From: Monarcha castaneiventris obscurior
Lineage: Eukaryota > Chordata > Aves > Passeriformes > Monarchidae
Direction: 5' to 3'
Length of the DNA: 64,000 bases
Assembly: GCA_026261815.1 (NCBI GenBank)
Contig: JAMPIT010000566.1
Span: 26,933,001 to 26,997,000 of the forward strand
Both the position numbers and the translations under genes were made by a program. Below are positions 33,665 through 45,125 of this stretch, one piece after another. Numbering within the stretch: position 1 is the stretch's first letter; each line of letters begins with the position of its first letter. Under the pieces are notes generated by a model. It had not been told where the DNA came from. It ran no database searches and worked only from the letters and a program-made list of their open reading frames with translations.

Positions 33665-34114
33665 CGGGGCTCCATGGGGGAGAGAGCCCTCCCCACTCCC
33701 TCTGCGCTGCCGGGTGCACAATGTGGAAAAGGGGTGTCTTCCTCTGTTCAGCACAAAGTATGCTGGCTGCACTGGAAGCTCTGCCGGCTCCCCCTTCCTC
33801 AGGATCCCACATCAGATGACCTCAGCCCTGTGGCTGGCCACAGCTACCTGCGGCTCAGGGAATAGTTCCCCTCCCAACAATCCAGAGTCCTTGCTGCAGC
33901 GCTGGGGAAAGGGGGCAGAGGCAGGAGGGCAGGGGCAGGGGTGCCCGTCCCCAGCCCCACGGGCCGGGCAATGGGGTCCACCCCTCCCTCTCTCCCATCC
34001 CTGCACTGAGCCTGAACGGAACTGCCCCAAAAACCCTGCCTTCTCACTGGGTTTAAATATGTAAAATTTATAGAAGTGTGATTGGTCTAAAAGGCTGTCT
34101 GTCAATTTATGATC
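33665..34114 (-). other. Old LTR, U3 start region beyond the array
   Basis: GC-rich sequence between the last repeat unit and the right terminus of the old LTR, which is the first part of U3 in minus orientation. There are no motifs I can name beyond short G- and C-rich runs. Short ORFs on both strands are without recognisable domains. Confidence 0.5.
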
Positions 34115-34125
34115 AACCCACTACA

Positions 34126-34130
34126 AATAG
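34126..34130 (+). repeat. Right target-site duplication of old LTR
   Basis: AATAG directly after ...CCCACTACA, matching 23839-23843. Confidence 0.8.
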
Positions 34131-36612
34131 TCAAATTGCCTTTCAAGTATATTATATCTATCCACAGTTGTGAAGAAAGGAAGTTTTGTACATGTGCATT
34201 TTAATTAATAGCTTATTTTTAAAAGTATTTGTAACTTAATCATAAAAAATTCCATGTCACTTAGCAGTTTCAGCCAATGAACCATTGCCCATTAAAGTAA
34301 TGTTTTTGATCCTTAATATACTATATTCTTAAAATATGGAATTTCTTTTGTTTTTCTTTCTTCCTACCCGCCCCCCCCCTCCACCCCCCGCCATGAGTAA
34401 GAGGGAACTGTAGAGAAAAAAAATGGAGAAGAAATACAAAGCATTAGAAGAAAAGAGGAGTAGTATAACGATAATTTCTATAAATAAGTTTGAGGAACAA
34501 ATTATGTAGTCAACAATAAAAGATGAAGTAAAATAAAACCATCAAATGAAAGTAAATGTTAAAAAAGTCCTTCTTGAATAGATTCTGGTAGGCACTGCTG
34601 CACTAGTCAGTCTTGAGAAATAATTCAGTTGGACATTGCTTTTGTGAATTCGTGTAGTGGTGAAGGGGGTCCTCCATTTGTGTCAGCATAGCAGAAAGAT
34701 TAAATGGCACTGAGTTATGGGGCGTTAGAGAAAATAAAGTCAAGATTGAATTAAAAGGAAGTGGAGTAGCCAAAAGCTCTGTTTCCAGCTTTAAACTTCA
34801 AAAACAGGTTAAGGTCATACAAATCTGAGTTTAACTCTGTACAAAGGATTTGACTATTTTTGTATATACCTGTTTTCCTTTCCATTATATATTTCCATCC
34901 TCGAGCACCCACACAGACTTAAAGAAAGCAATTTCCATGACCAAAGATAAACAGTGAGGTTTTATAATGAAGATTGCTTTTAGATCCATGTGTCTGTGTG
35001 GGACTTTCACACTTGCAAAAGAATAATAAAATAATAATCTTTCATATTAAGCAGGTTTGTTTATTAGCAAGGAAACAATAAACCCCAATACTAGACAGCA
35101 TAAAAACTGAGAAATTTCAGACTTAGTAATTGTCTGGTGATTGTTTCAGCAGCATTTTTCTCAGTACAGCCACTTTCTTACTGGAGTAGTTGAGATTAAT
35201 CTGATTAATAAAGTGATTTCTTGCAGCAGGGTTTTGATGTTGTCTTTTTTTTTTTTTTTCCAGATTGAATTTAGAACAAGCTAATGTAGATTTCATTGGA
35301 CTGCCGATTACATTATCTTTCCAAATGAAATTGTGAAGGAAATGATTTGATTTACTGGCTTAAAGGATGAGACGTCATGTACAATTTGTATGTTCCAAGA
35401 TAACAGCTTTATGGGTACACATAATTGAAATTATAAATGTTCTAATATTGATGTGTAAAGACTATACAATGGAAGGACATCAGTGACATACTTCTCATTC
35501 AGTAAGGTCTATGAAAACTAGTTGAAGAAATATACAATCATAAACCCTCAAACTAGAAAATAAAGCAAAATAGTCACCATTAGAAAGTGGGAGAAAGACA
35601 AAAGAAATTATATATTGCTAAGTTTTTGCTTTGAGTTCAGAAGGAGTAAATTGCCAAAGAAACAAGACATGATTTCTAATGAGAATTTTAAGTACCAGCA
35701 GCTGTGAATGTTTTTTGGTGACAAAGAGTTCATCAAACACACACCTTTGCCATTCCATAGCATTGGCTTTGCTTCACACATTCCTTTTATTTCTGTTTGC
35801 CTCACTTCCAAACCTCTTTTTCATTCCTCAGAAGTTCTTCCAAACATCATTGGGTACCTCTGCAGAGGCTCCTCCACTGACTTTGGCTTGTGGGATTTTC
35901 TGCACTTTCTCTGTACTGGGAATTTTATGTGTTTAAATGACAGAATTTAAATGTTGCCTGCTGTAGAAATTTTCTTATAAAAGGCACAAAATGCTGGGCA
36001 AAAGTCAACTACTGAAAGTAGAGTGCAAGTAGAATAAAAGCATTGCTTCACCTGCCATTCACTGTTTCTGAAAAATTGACAGTTGATATGATAATGTGAT
36101 GATATATCACCCATGAGAAGAAACTTTCATAGTTGAAATGTTCAACTGTGCTTTTACCCACAATCATTAATAATATGCATTTATTCTTCAACACCATTTT
36201 TATCTGGGAAGTAGGGAATTCACCCTCTCACAGGCCATGCCAGTCCCTTTGTAGAGGCCTATGAAAGGAGTCTGACTTCATGAAGGCCAACAATGCTGGA
36301 GATTGTCATGAAGTCATAGCTGTCAGCTGGAGAAATTCAACTGTAGTCATTTTTATGCCAAACTTTGCCTGAAGTAGTATGTCAAATTAGCCAGGGATGA
36401 GGGCAGAAAACTTGCTGATTACACATTTTCTGATTTAATGCTAGTTAAGTGCAGCTGTGCTGAGCCAGAGGTGTGGTATAACTAGGTGACGCAGACAGTC
36501 AGTCAGTGCTGCTAAGAGGTGAGCACAGAAAAAGACAAGTAAATGCTCTAGCTAAAGAGAGAAGTCATTTTATGTTTCCCACATTTATTCACCTAACAAT
36601 ATATATGTCCAA
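34131..36612. other. AT-rich DNA without recognised genes
   Basis: A C-rich low-complexity run at about 34367-34392. Otherwise no gene or repeat family recognised. Confidence 0.4.
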
Positions 36613-36617
36613 CAGGC

Positions 36618-37164
36618 TGTCCTGGTTTCAGCTGGGACAGGATTCATTTTCTTCCTAGCAGCTATTACAGTGTTATGATACAGATTTAAAATGAGAATAA
36701 TGTTGATAATACACCAAAGTTTAATTGGCTGCTGAGGAGGTCTTATCCTCAGTCAGGGACTTTTTAGCTTCCTGTGCTCTGCCAGTGAGAAGCTGCAAAA
36801 CAGCTGTGAGGGAGCATGGCCAGGATATCTGAACTGAACTGGCCAAAGGGATATTCCACACCATAGAACATCACGCCCTGTATATAAGCTGGGGGAAACT
36901 CTATGGGGACTGACCATCACTGTTCAAGGACTGGCTGGGTATCCTTCTGTGGGTGGTTGAGAAATTGTATTGTGCATAACTTGTTGGTCTTGGGGTTTAT
37001 TCCCCTCTCCCTTTCTTTCTCTCTTATTTTCATTACAATTTTTATTAGTATTGTTATTATTCAGTTATTGAACTCTTATCTCAACCACAAGGTGTACCTT
37101 TTCTTTCTGATTTTCTTCCCCACCAGCTACTAAAAAGAGCGTTATCTGAGCTGAAACCAAGACA
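36618..37164 (+). mobile_element. Solo LTR, ERVL-like
   Basis: Starts TGTCCTGGTTTCAGCT and ends AGCTGAAACCAAGACA; these are inverted repeats matching at 15 of 16 positions. Flanking five-base sites are CAGGC (36613-36617) and CAGGT (37165-37169), a target duplication with one mismatch. A TATATAA box lies at 36881-36887, followed about 120 bp later by T-rich sequence typical of this LTR group. The terminus and body recall the abundant avian ERVL LTRs that begin TGTCCTGGTTTCAGC. No internal region is attached. Confidence 0.88.
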
Positions 37165-37169
37165 CAGGT

Positions 37170-37659
37170 GCATGCCAGCACTGACACTCTCAACCATGAA
37201 GAAGTCAGTATGATGGTGAAACCATATTTGCAGCCCATGCTTTGGACAAAAATTTAGTATTTGTTGCTTATCAATTCTCCTATCTAAAAGTATTTTGCCA
37301 AGTAACACTGTCCACAGAATATGAACTTACAAGGTTTGGTGTATACATGGGGAAGAAACACTGGATTTAAAAGAAGTCAAAACCAACCCAGAGATGTCCA
37401 AAAGAAAGTGCCTAGAAACTCAAGGTGAGCCTTCCTAATTAATATAGAAGATGTATTCCAAAACTCTTGTCCAGTACTGAGGAGTGAAGGTAATGAGGCA
37501 ATAGTATATAAGAAAACAGCCCCATACAAATGCCTTAGGTTTGCATTGCTCATGAACAGATTTCATCCCACATTTTGTGTGGAAAGCTCTTCAATAAAAA
37601 AAGTATGCTTAAACATATTAGGAGCTCTTATGGTCTTTGTGATTTTTGCTTTTTCTGTA
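37170..37659. other. Short unannotated stretch
   Basis: Nothing recognised between the solo LTR and the CR1 fragment. Confidence 0.4.
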
Positions 37660-38025
37660 GGCCAAGCCCAGAGGTGAAGCAATGAAGTCTAGTTGAAGAC
37701 CAGTGACTAGTGGTACATCCAAAGGTTCGGTGTTGAGTCCAATTCTGTTTAACATCTCCATTAATGACCTGGATGTTGGATTAGATTATACCCTCAGGAG
37801 CTGTGCAAAGGATGCAAATCCAGGAAGACTGTCTGATGCACCAGAGGGCTGTGCAACCATCCAGAGGGACCTTGACAGGGTGGAGTAAAGGCAAACAGGA
37901 ACCTCACAAAGTTCAAGAAGCACAGAGCCCTGCATCGTGCAACTGGTTCTGGATGTCCCTGCCTGAGAAGGGAGGCTGGACCTCCAAAGGTCCCTTCTAA
38001 CTGCAAATTTTCTGTCCTGTGATTA
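37660..38025 (+). mobile_element. CR1 LINE fragment with RT remnant
   Basis: Contains the end of the CR1 ORF2 reverse-transcriptase region: the translation at 37703-37888 keeps SPILFNISINDLD, close to the conserved PxLFNIxINDLD motif, followed by CR1 3' sequence ending '...aaaggtcccttctaac'. There are internal stops and indels, so it is a dead copy. Confidence 0.85.
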
Positions 38026-41000
38026 CATCTACCTCTATTTATTTTTTTTTTTTTAAATTTCTTTTCATTACTTGGTATTTAATGCCTGATCAAGATGTCT
38101 TGAATCGATGGTATTTAAATAAAAATATATTACTGGGGCTTTCCCCCACTCCCAGCTCTTTTTGCTCTTCCCTCCAGAAAATGAGACATCTCCAAAGAAA
38201 GAGAGAACATTAAGTGCTATACCTGGGCTGCTCACAAGAAATGTTATGGTTCTTCTGCAAGATTCTCTATCAGGTTTATCATCTCACTGACAAATGATGA
38301 AAAACCAGCAAAATACTTGTGGTAAAAATAGATTATAAAAAAGAAGAATAAAAAAGACAAAAAAAAAAAAGGCAAAAGCCCCTCAGAAAACCCAAAATAC
38401 CAAACAAATGATATTTTGTATGAAATTGCCAAGAGAATGTGAATGGATAGAATTTTTGGGACTAAGAAATCAACTGGGCTTCTAAAAATATGTGGACTCC
38501 TTCAAGAGACTAATTGAAGGAGACAAGAAGAAACTCTTATATTTTTCCCAATTATTATTTTCCACACCTAAATTGACATAAAACTGAATAAGAAGATAGA
38601 AGATTGAGAGAAATTACTGCACTCCTATAAAGTTCAGTATGGAGTTGCTTAAGTGTACAGTACATAAGAAAGAAATGGGAGGTACCCTCCCCATTTTTTT
38701 TTCTTTTTTAAAGTAGTGCAAAACTAGGAATGACTTTATATTTCTAGTCTTTTGTGTGTCTATTCGTTAACTTTAGGATGATATTCAAGATGGTCCTGAA
38801 AGTAATTCTTGCTCAGAAAAGCAGAATTTATTGTCATGTTTATGCTATAAAACATTAAAACAAGATAAATACTATGAATTTACAGCACAAATGTTAAAAT
38901 TTCACATATCATGCCAAAACTAGCTACAGAGGTAACAAATTGAAGACTTACATATGACTAGTGAGTGCATCTGCAAAAAAAGGATCTAAAGAAATATAAG
39001 CCATGGAATTAATAAAAAACCCGATAATGATTCTATGCATCATCTAGTCGAAGCCTTGTTGATGAGCTTTAAAACACAAAGAACAGTGACTTTTGTTTGC
39101 CCATTATAGAGGATCCATTTTTTAAAATCTCAAAGCATTTTTTGAAGGCTTTTGGTCCAGCAGTCATTTACCAAAAAGGCAATACACTAGAACACTAAGC
39201 CCTTAGAATTTTCTTTGTAGAAAATGAAGGTTGTATAATGGATTTTTCAAAAGTGAAAGCAGTAAATGTAGTTATAAGCCTATAGAAAAGTAAAATACAT
39301 GCATTTTTCATGAGTTTTAGTTTTTACTGTATTTTCAGCGTTGGACTGAAGAAAGCTGGGACATATGGATGGGAAATTCATATCCACATTAGGAAGCACC
39401 ATGAGAGATGTTTGATTCTCATGAGAACATGCATTGTGGACCTACTTTTATGCAAAGAAAAGAGAGAAAAAAAAGTCATTCCAGTTCACAGAGTAATCCA
39501 TGGTTTTCCCCTGAGCCCCTTATCCAGAGTGCTATATCCATGGGAGATTGAATTAGTTTTGTATTTCAGGTTTAAAGAAAGTTATTTTTTCATACTTTTG
39601 CAAAGACATTATTATTTCATTCTCACACTGTTATGTGTCATTGTGTTTCTCATCCCTAGGGCAACTCAGCTACCTTGCCTAGACCAATCTAACGTTTACT
39701 GCCATGTGTCTTTGGAAGAAAAGCTTCCAAGGGCTGTTCCTTTAGTCCAGAATCTTTACAACTGGAAATAGAAGGTGTCTTTTTTTCTCCTTTTCCTTTC
39801 TTGCCTTATTTATTCCCTCTGTGAGAAGGAGATGAGGTTAGGCAGATTGAAGAAAAGGGCTTCACAGGAATGAAACTCTTGTACCTGTGGTTACCTCTTT
39901 GATTTTGGAAGACATTTATGAAACACAGTAGCTTGAAGAACGCTATATGAGATGGTTCAAACCTATTCTGCTGTCACCACTTAAACCACAAGGGCTGCGG
40001 TAAGAGTCACAGCCTGAAGAGAGAAAATGGTGGTGAGACAGGGATCTTTGGAGTTAGCAATTGATGTGAACAGCCAGAAAGGTGACTTGGTTAGAAGGGG
40101 AAAATTACCAAGCAGAAGTTGTCTGCACAAATACTGACAGAGAAAATACCTGCCAGACTGCTAACTATCTGTCTAGGCCTGTGAACTAGAAGCATCCTTG
40201 AGAAGTGCAGCTGGCATCTTTGAAGAAGAGATGGGTACTTGGAGACCACTGACATCCTGAGATATCATCGATTACTGCAAATACAACTGTAATGGAAACT
40301 TAAAAAAAAAAAGGCTGAAAAGTAGTCTGGAAAGAGGGGGAAGAATCCAAAAAGAATGAGAATTGGAAGCTGTCATAGGCTGTTCTAATTGCTAGAACAG
40401 GAAACAGTCTGGAAAAGCAAAAGTTGGTCTGAAAAGAAAAACTGTCTTTATCTATTTGCTGCTCCAGGTAAACTTAACAGCACCTGTTGGCTGCTGGAAG
40501 TGTTGGTGTCTTATGCACTCTTATATGTCTATGATACAGAAACGACTTATTTTTTGTCCAAAATGGATCCTCTGTCTTGGAAAACTTCCCATGTGGCTTG
40601 TTCTTTCACAAACAGTTGAACCTTCTTCACAAAAATCTCTGTGATATCTTGGACCCTTGCTGGGAATTCGTGGTTGACTCCAAAGTCTGTGATGTGGGTC
40701 ATCTCTGAAGCTAGACTCTTACTCTACTGATGCTCCTCCTCATACTTCTGGGATTAGTTCAGTTTGTTCTTCAGTTTCTGGTATGGTTGTGTTCTGCCCT
40801 CTGGGAATGAGTTATCCTGCTCCTTGAGATGGTTCAGTCCTTTTTGAAATCTGTCAATTTTCTTGATACTGATATTCTATATCTCTCATAAGTACATCCA
40901 CAGCTGTTTTGTTGATAAGCTTGCTTCACTAGTGACAAGTTTGTAGTAACCTGTTACACTGCATAGATACTTGGATGCTGCTTTTACTTTGATTGTTGGT

Positions 41001-44000
41001 ATAAAATTGATTGTTTCTATTATTGATTGCTTATAGTAACTTAAAATAGCTTGATAAATATATATTCACGTCATTAACCATAGTTAAACTTGCAAGTGGT
41101 GATCTCAGGGAAAGTGTATTTGCTGTTGGTGATTTGTATGGCATTTTTTGTAATCTGAAATAAAGTAGAGAAATTTAGGGGACTAAAGCCTCTGTATTCT
41201 TGTGTATTACAGAATCCAATGAATGCACCATCACAACCTTGAAAAACGCACAGGCTGGGTAACCCTCTTGGTCATGACATTGATATGATACAAAGAACTG
41301 AGCAGTTAGCTGTCAGAGAACGACAATTTTGACCTGTATCCGTTTTGCTGCTTAGTGTCTTCAAGTTTTTATTCACAGTTTTGAAGACTGCAATCATTTT
41401 TTTCTCTCCACTAAAATCTGAGATGATGTGTTCTTATACCTGATGGCCAAGGCTTATGAGGTACTCAACCCCCAGCTCTGTCAATCTGTTATGCTGGTGC
41501 AAATCTTATGAAGAATAGATTTTATAACAGTTTTACTTCAGATAACCTCTTTTGCAAAAGCTTTTTATTCCCCATAATAACTTGCAGTATAGGAAGATGA
41601 GGATTAAAAAAAAGAAAGCAAAAAACTGATTTAAACACAGCTTTTGGTAAAATCTACCCAGCCTCCATGTATCTTAAAATAATACAGGTGATGTGTTACA
41701 TGAGTTAAAATAACACAAATCATTATCCAGAATAATGGGACAGCAGTGCCCTGTATATTCCCAACCATACCCTTGGTGCTTTCGACAGATATCTGACATA
41801 GCCCAGTGCACTCTGCCATCAAAGAAACTCCCACACAAAGTGGGAGTAAAGTAATGAGAGCTGTTTCTGTAGAGTTCAGAAAATATTTCGCTATCATGTG
41901 CTGCCAAAAACAACTGAAAAGTTTGTAAGGTCTGTGTTTCCACTGTTACTGGTAAAAGGAATATCTCAACAGAGCACACACATACATGAACAACAGGCAT
42001 TAGATGTCTTTCAAACAAAAAGTACTCAGGTTTCAAACTGAAAGCTTGTGAGGCATACATACATTCAGAATAATATGGAATGAAAATTCAGAATGTCATG
42101 GTTCTGCTAAGTAAACAACAAATCTCACCTAAATTTGCACACAGAGAAATATCAGATAAGTTTAAAACATTTACTGGCATTGGTAATTAAAGTAAGACCT
42201 CTCATTGACAACAGAAATTAAGATTCTTTCTCATCATATTGAACATTAACCAACATGCAGTGAAAACCTAAACAGCAGTCCTTAATAATGGATCTGGTAA
42301 ACCAAGAAAAGAAAACAGTTTCAGAATTGTAGCCACTTGTTGGTTTACTCTAAGTTCTCAAACAACTGAACTCCAATTGTTTATGTTTTTTCATCACACA
42401 CATGAAGGAAAAATCACGATCAATTTATTAAAATGAACAGTTGCCTACACAAGCACTGCATTTCAAAGTATTCTTCTTCAGACAGCAATAAATTCACCCT
42501 TATTAATTGCCTTGCAACTCATTTTTTAAAGCCTTTGCGCAAGGTGTTTGGTTACTGTGATTATCCTGACATTAATATTCAGTATAATGCAACAGTTGTC
42601 ATGTTTATATTATTTATTTCAGCACATTAAGGTACCGATTTAATCCACAGCCAATTTAAAAGGAAAACTAAAGTCAGTATTACAAATGCTGTCCTTAAGT
42701 AATATTTAATATTCTGGACATGTACAGATGATATCAGTTCCATAGATTTCATGAATGTGAGGTTGAATTATAATTAAACCTCTGAATGAAATGAATAGTT
42801 GTTATTCCTCTGTACTTCCATATTATTACATAGAACTTTCAAAATTATGGCTGTAATAGAGAAAGTTGTGTGAGTTTTTATCCCAAAATAAGAAAAACTA
42901 ACAAGACAAAGTAAATACCGACATAACTAATCTTTTTGCTACAAAGTACGATCATATACATTATTATAAAATGTAATAATGATGTACTACAGTGCCTGAG
43001 GTGCCTTGATACCCTAGTTGTACTAATGCTAAGGGCGTGCTCTTTGCAGCTCTGAAACCTTTCAGCCGCGCTGCTGTAGCAGCACTTTACTGGAGCCTCT
43101 CTATTTTTTCTTTTGTTTCCATATGTTATTCTCATACTGTTGATCTCACGGGCTTGCACCAGCACCTGTGTTGGTACGGTGGGCTATCGTGGGAAGTGGC
43201 TATGACTGGTATAGCAAAGATGCCTCTTTACGTGTCTGCTCTTTCCTGTTGTTTTGCAGATTTTAGGTATTTAAAGGTTTTTTTAGCCAGTTTTCTTCAA
43301 TATGGAGAAAAACGAACAGCACACAGTAAAATAGACAATGGTGTCTTAAATACTTGACTGTCATTATACAATACTTGTGCACAGAAGCTTTGATGATCAG
43401 TATTCAATGATCACACATGATTGGTATATGCAACCTGTGCTAATATCGTCACAAACAGGAACAAATCATAGCTAATAAGAGAGGGTCATGGCACAGCTAT
43501 ATAGTTCTAGGGACTAAAGGCAAGGCAAAGAAATCATCATCACTGCTGTCATATTCCTCCTCATCACTTCTTTCACTGAAGATAACCTCCTTCAGAGGAT
43601 GCTCGTCTGGGACCCTGCCAGTGCTCTTCCAGGCCAGCCAGTGGTGAGTCTTCATCTTCCCTTGCCCTTGCTTTTGCTGAGTTTTCCTCCTTTTCCTCTC
43701 TCTCTTCCCTTTTTTTTTTATTCTTTCTCCAAAGTAACTTTCCCTATTTGAGTTGTTGTATGCTGTCAGCTGTTGCACCCACTAATAATTAACTTGACCA
43801 TGTGACCTATGACTATTAAAATCTTAGCCTGTTCTTATGGCACACTGAGTTTTGAATCAATGGTCTGTTCAAAGAGAGAAAATAACACTAGCAGATCTCC
43901 TTCCAAATGACTTTTGTTTTAATTTTTCATTATTGTACTGACTTTGTTAAAACCTCTTGGTGACAGTTTCTTTGAACATTAATAAATTTGTGGTGAATTA

Positions 44001-44599
44001 AAGACGACAGTATATTTTTCCCATAAGACACACCAGAATTATAGGTTTCCTTTTGATATTACTTTAAAGAATCTAACCCAATGAAATATTCATTTCACCT
44101 AAAAATTGTTGATAAAGCAAATATTACTATTTGTATATTTTGAGTAAAATCTTTTATGTTTCATTCATTTTTTAAGGTTATTAATAGGCCTAGTCAAAAC
44201 CCAGGGTTATTTTCCTAGATTAAAAAGGGTGAAAAAGAAAAAGGTGCTGCTCATTTTTGGTTGCAAACACAATAACTCAAAGATAATGTGAGGATAACCT
44301 TCATATGACCATATGTAGGAATGTTTGGAGAAAGGTTTTAACCCTTGTTCAGGACTGGTATGTTTGATCAGGTGCTGTTTCTCACTGTTCATTTCCCTCT
44401 GTCTCCTGCAGTGCTATGGTATAATGTAGGAGGTCCTGGCCCAGTGTTTCTAACAGCACTATGATGTACCCTCAGTGATCAAAATAACTAAGAATAAAAT
44501 CAGTACTATCATGTTAAATTTTAAAATTGGTGTACTTTGGCCTAATAAATAACTAATAGACACATGTAAATAAGTACTAAGGCAGAATAAATAAATAAC
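38026..44599. other. AT-rich DNA without recognised genes
   Basis: No gene or repeat family recognised with confidence. ORFs at 39310-39771 (153 codons, plus) and 41674-42060 (128 codons, minus) have no domain I know. A 93-codon minus-strand ORF at 43497-43778 has a basic first half and an acidic, serine-rich second half; it may be chance. Confidence 0.4.
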
Positions 44600-45125
44600 A
44601 GGAACATGAAAGATGAGAAAGTGATGAGGAGTAAAAAGCATGAATTCACGAAAGGGGAGTCATGCTTGACAAGGTTATTTGCTTTCTATGAAAAAATTAC
44701 TGGCTTGGTAGATGAGGGGAGAACAGGGGATATTGTCTACCTGGAAGTCAGTAAGGCTTTTGGCAGCATTTCCCTTATGATTCTTATAGAGGAGATGATG
44801 ATGTAAAGATGCTAAGGTGGGCTGAAAATCAGCTACATGGCTGGGCCCAGAGGTTTATGATCAATTGGTACATTTAGTTGGAGGCTAATGACTAGCAGTG
44901 TACCCCAGGAGTCAATACCGGGTCCAATCCTGTTTAACATCAACATTATTGATCTGGATGATGGGACAAAATGTACACCAAACTGTGAGGAGTGGCTGAC
45001 ATGCAGGAGGGTCATGTTACCATTCAGTGTGACTTTGACAGATTGGAGAAAGGGGCTGAAAAGGAACCAGCCTCTGGCACTGGTACTGGACTTGCACATT
45101 CAGCAAATGCTTAATGGAATGCACT
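44600..45125 (+). mobile_element. CR1 LINE fragment with RT remnants
   Basis: Two stretches of decayed CR1 reverse transcriptase. At 44606-44806 the translation keeps a YLEVSKAFGSIS motif (the YLDFSKAFD region of LINE RT). At 44888-45127 it keeps PGPILFNINIIDLD. The frames differ and carry stops. Same orientation and same family as the piece at 37660. Confidence 0.85.

Larger units (their letters stand above)
23844..34125 (-). mobile_element. Old solo LTR (about 1.94 kb), split by provirus
   Basis: The left end TGTAGTGGGTT (23844-23854) and right end AACCCACTACA (34115-34125) are perfect 11-bp inverted repeats with the TG...CA form of retroviral LTRs, flanked by AATAG on both sides. Subtracting the nested 8,332-bp provirus and its 6-bp target copy leaves 1,944 bp. 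On the minus strand there is a TATATAAA box at 24360-24367 and AATAAA at 23996-24001, so the LTR is read right to left. U3 would run from 34125 through the repeat array, followed by R and a U5 ending at 23844. No internal gag/pol of this element is present, so I call it a solo LTR. Assignment to an ERVL-like family rests on the 5-bp duplication and the terminus and is an inference; the length is large for an LTR, partly because of the repeat array. Confidence 0.82.
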
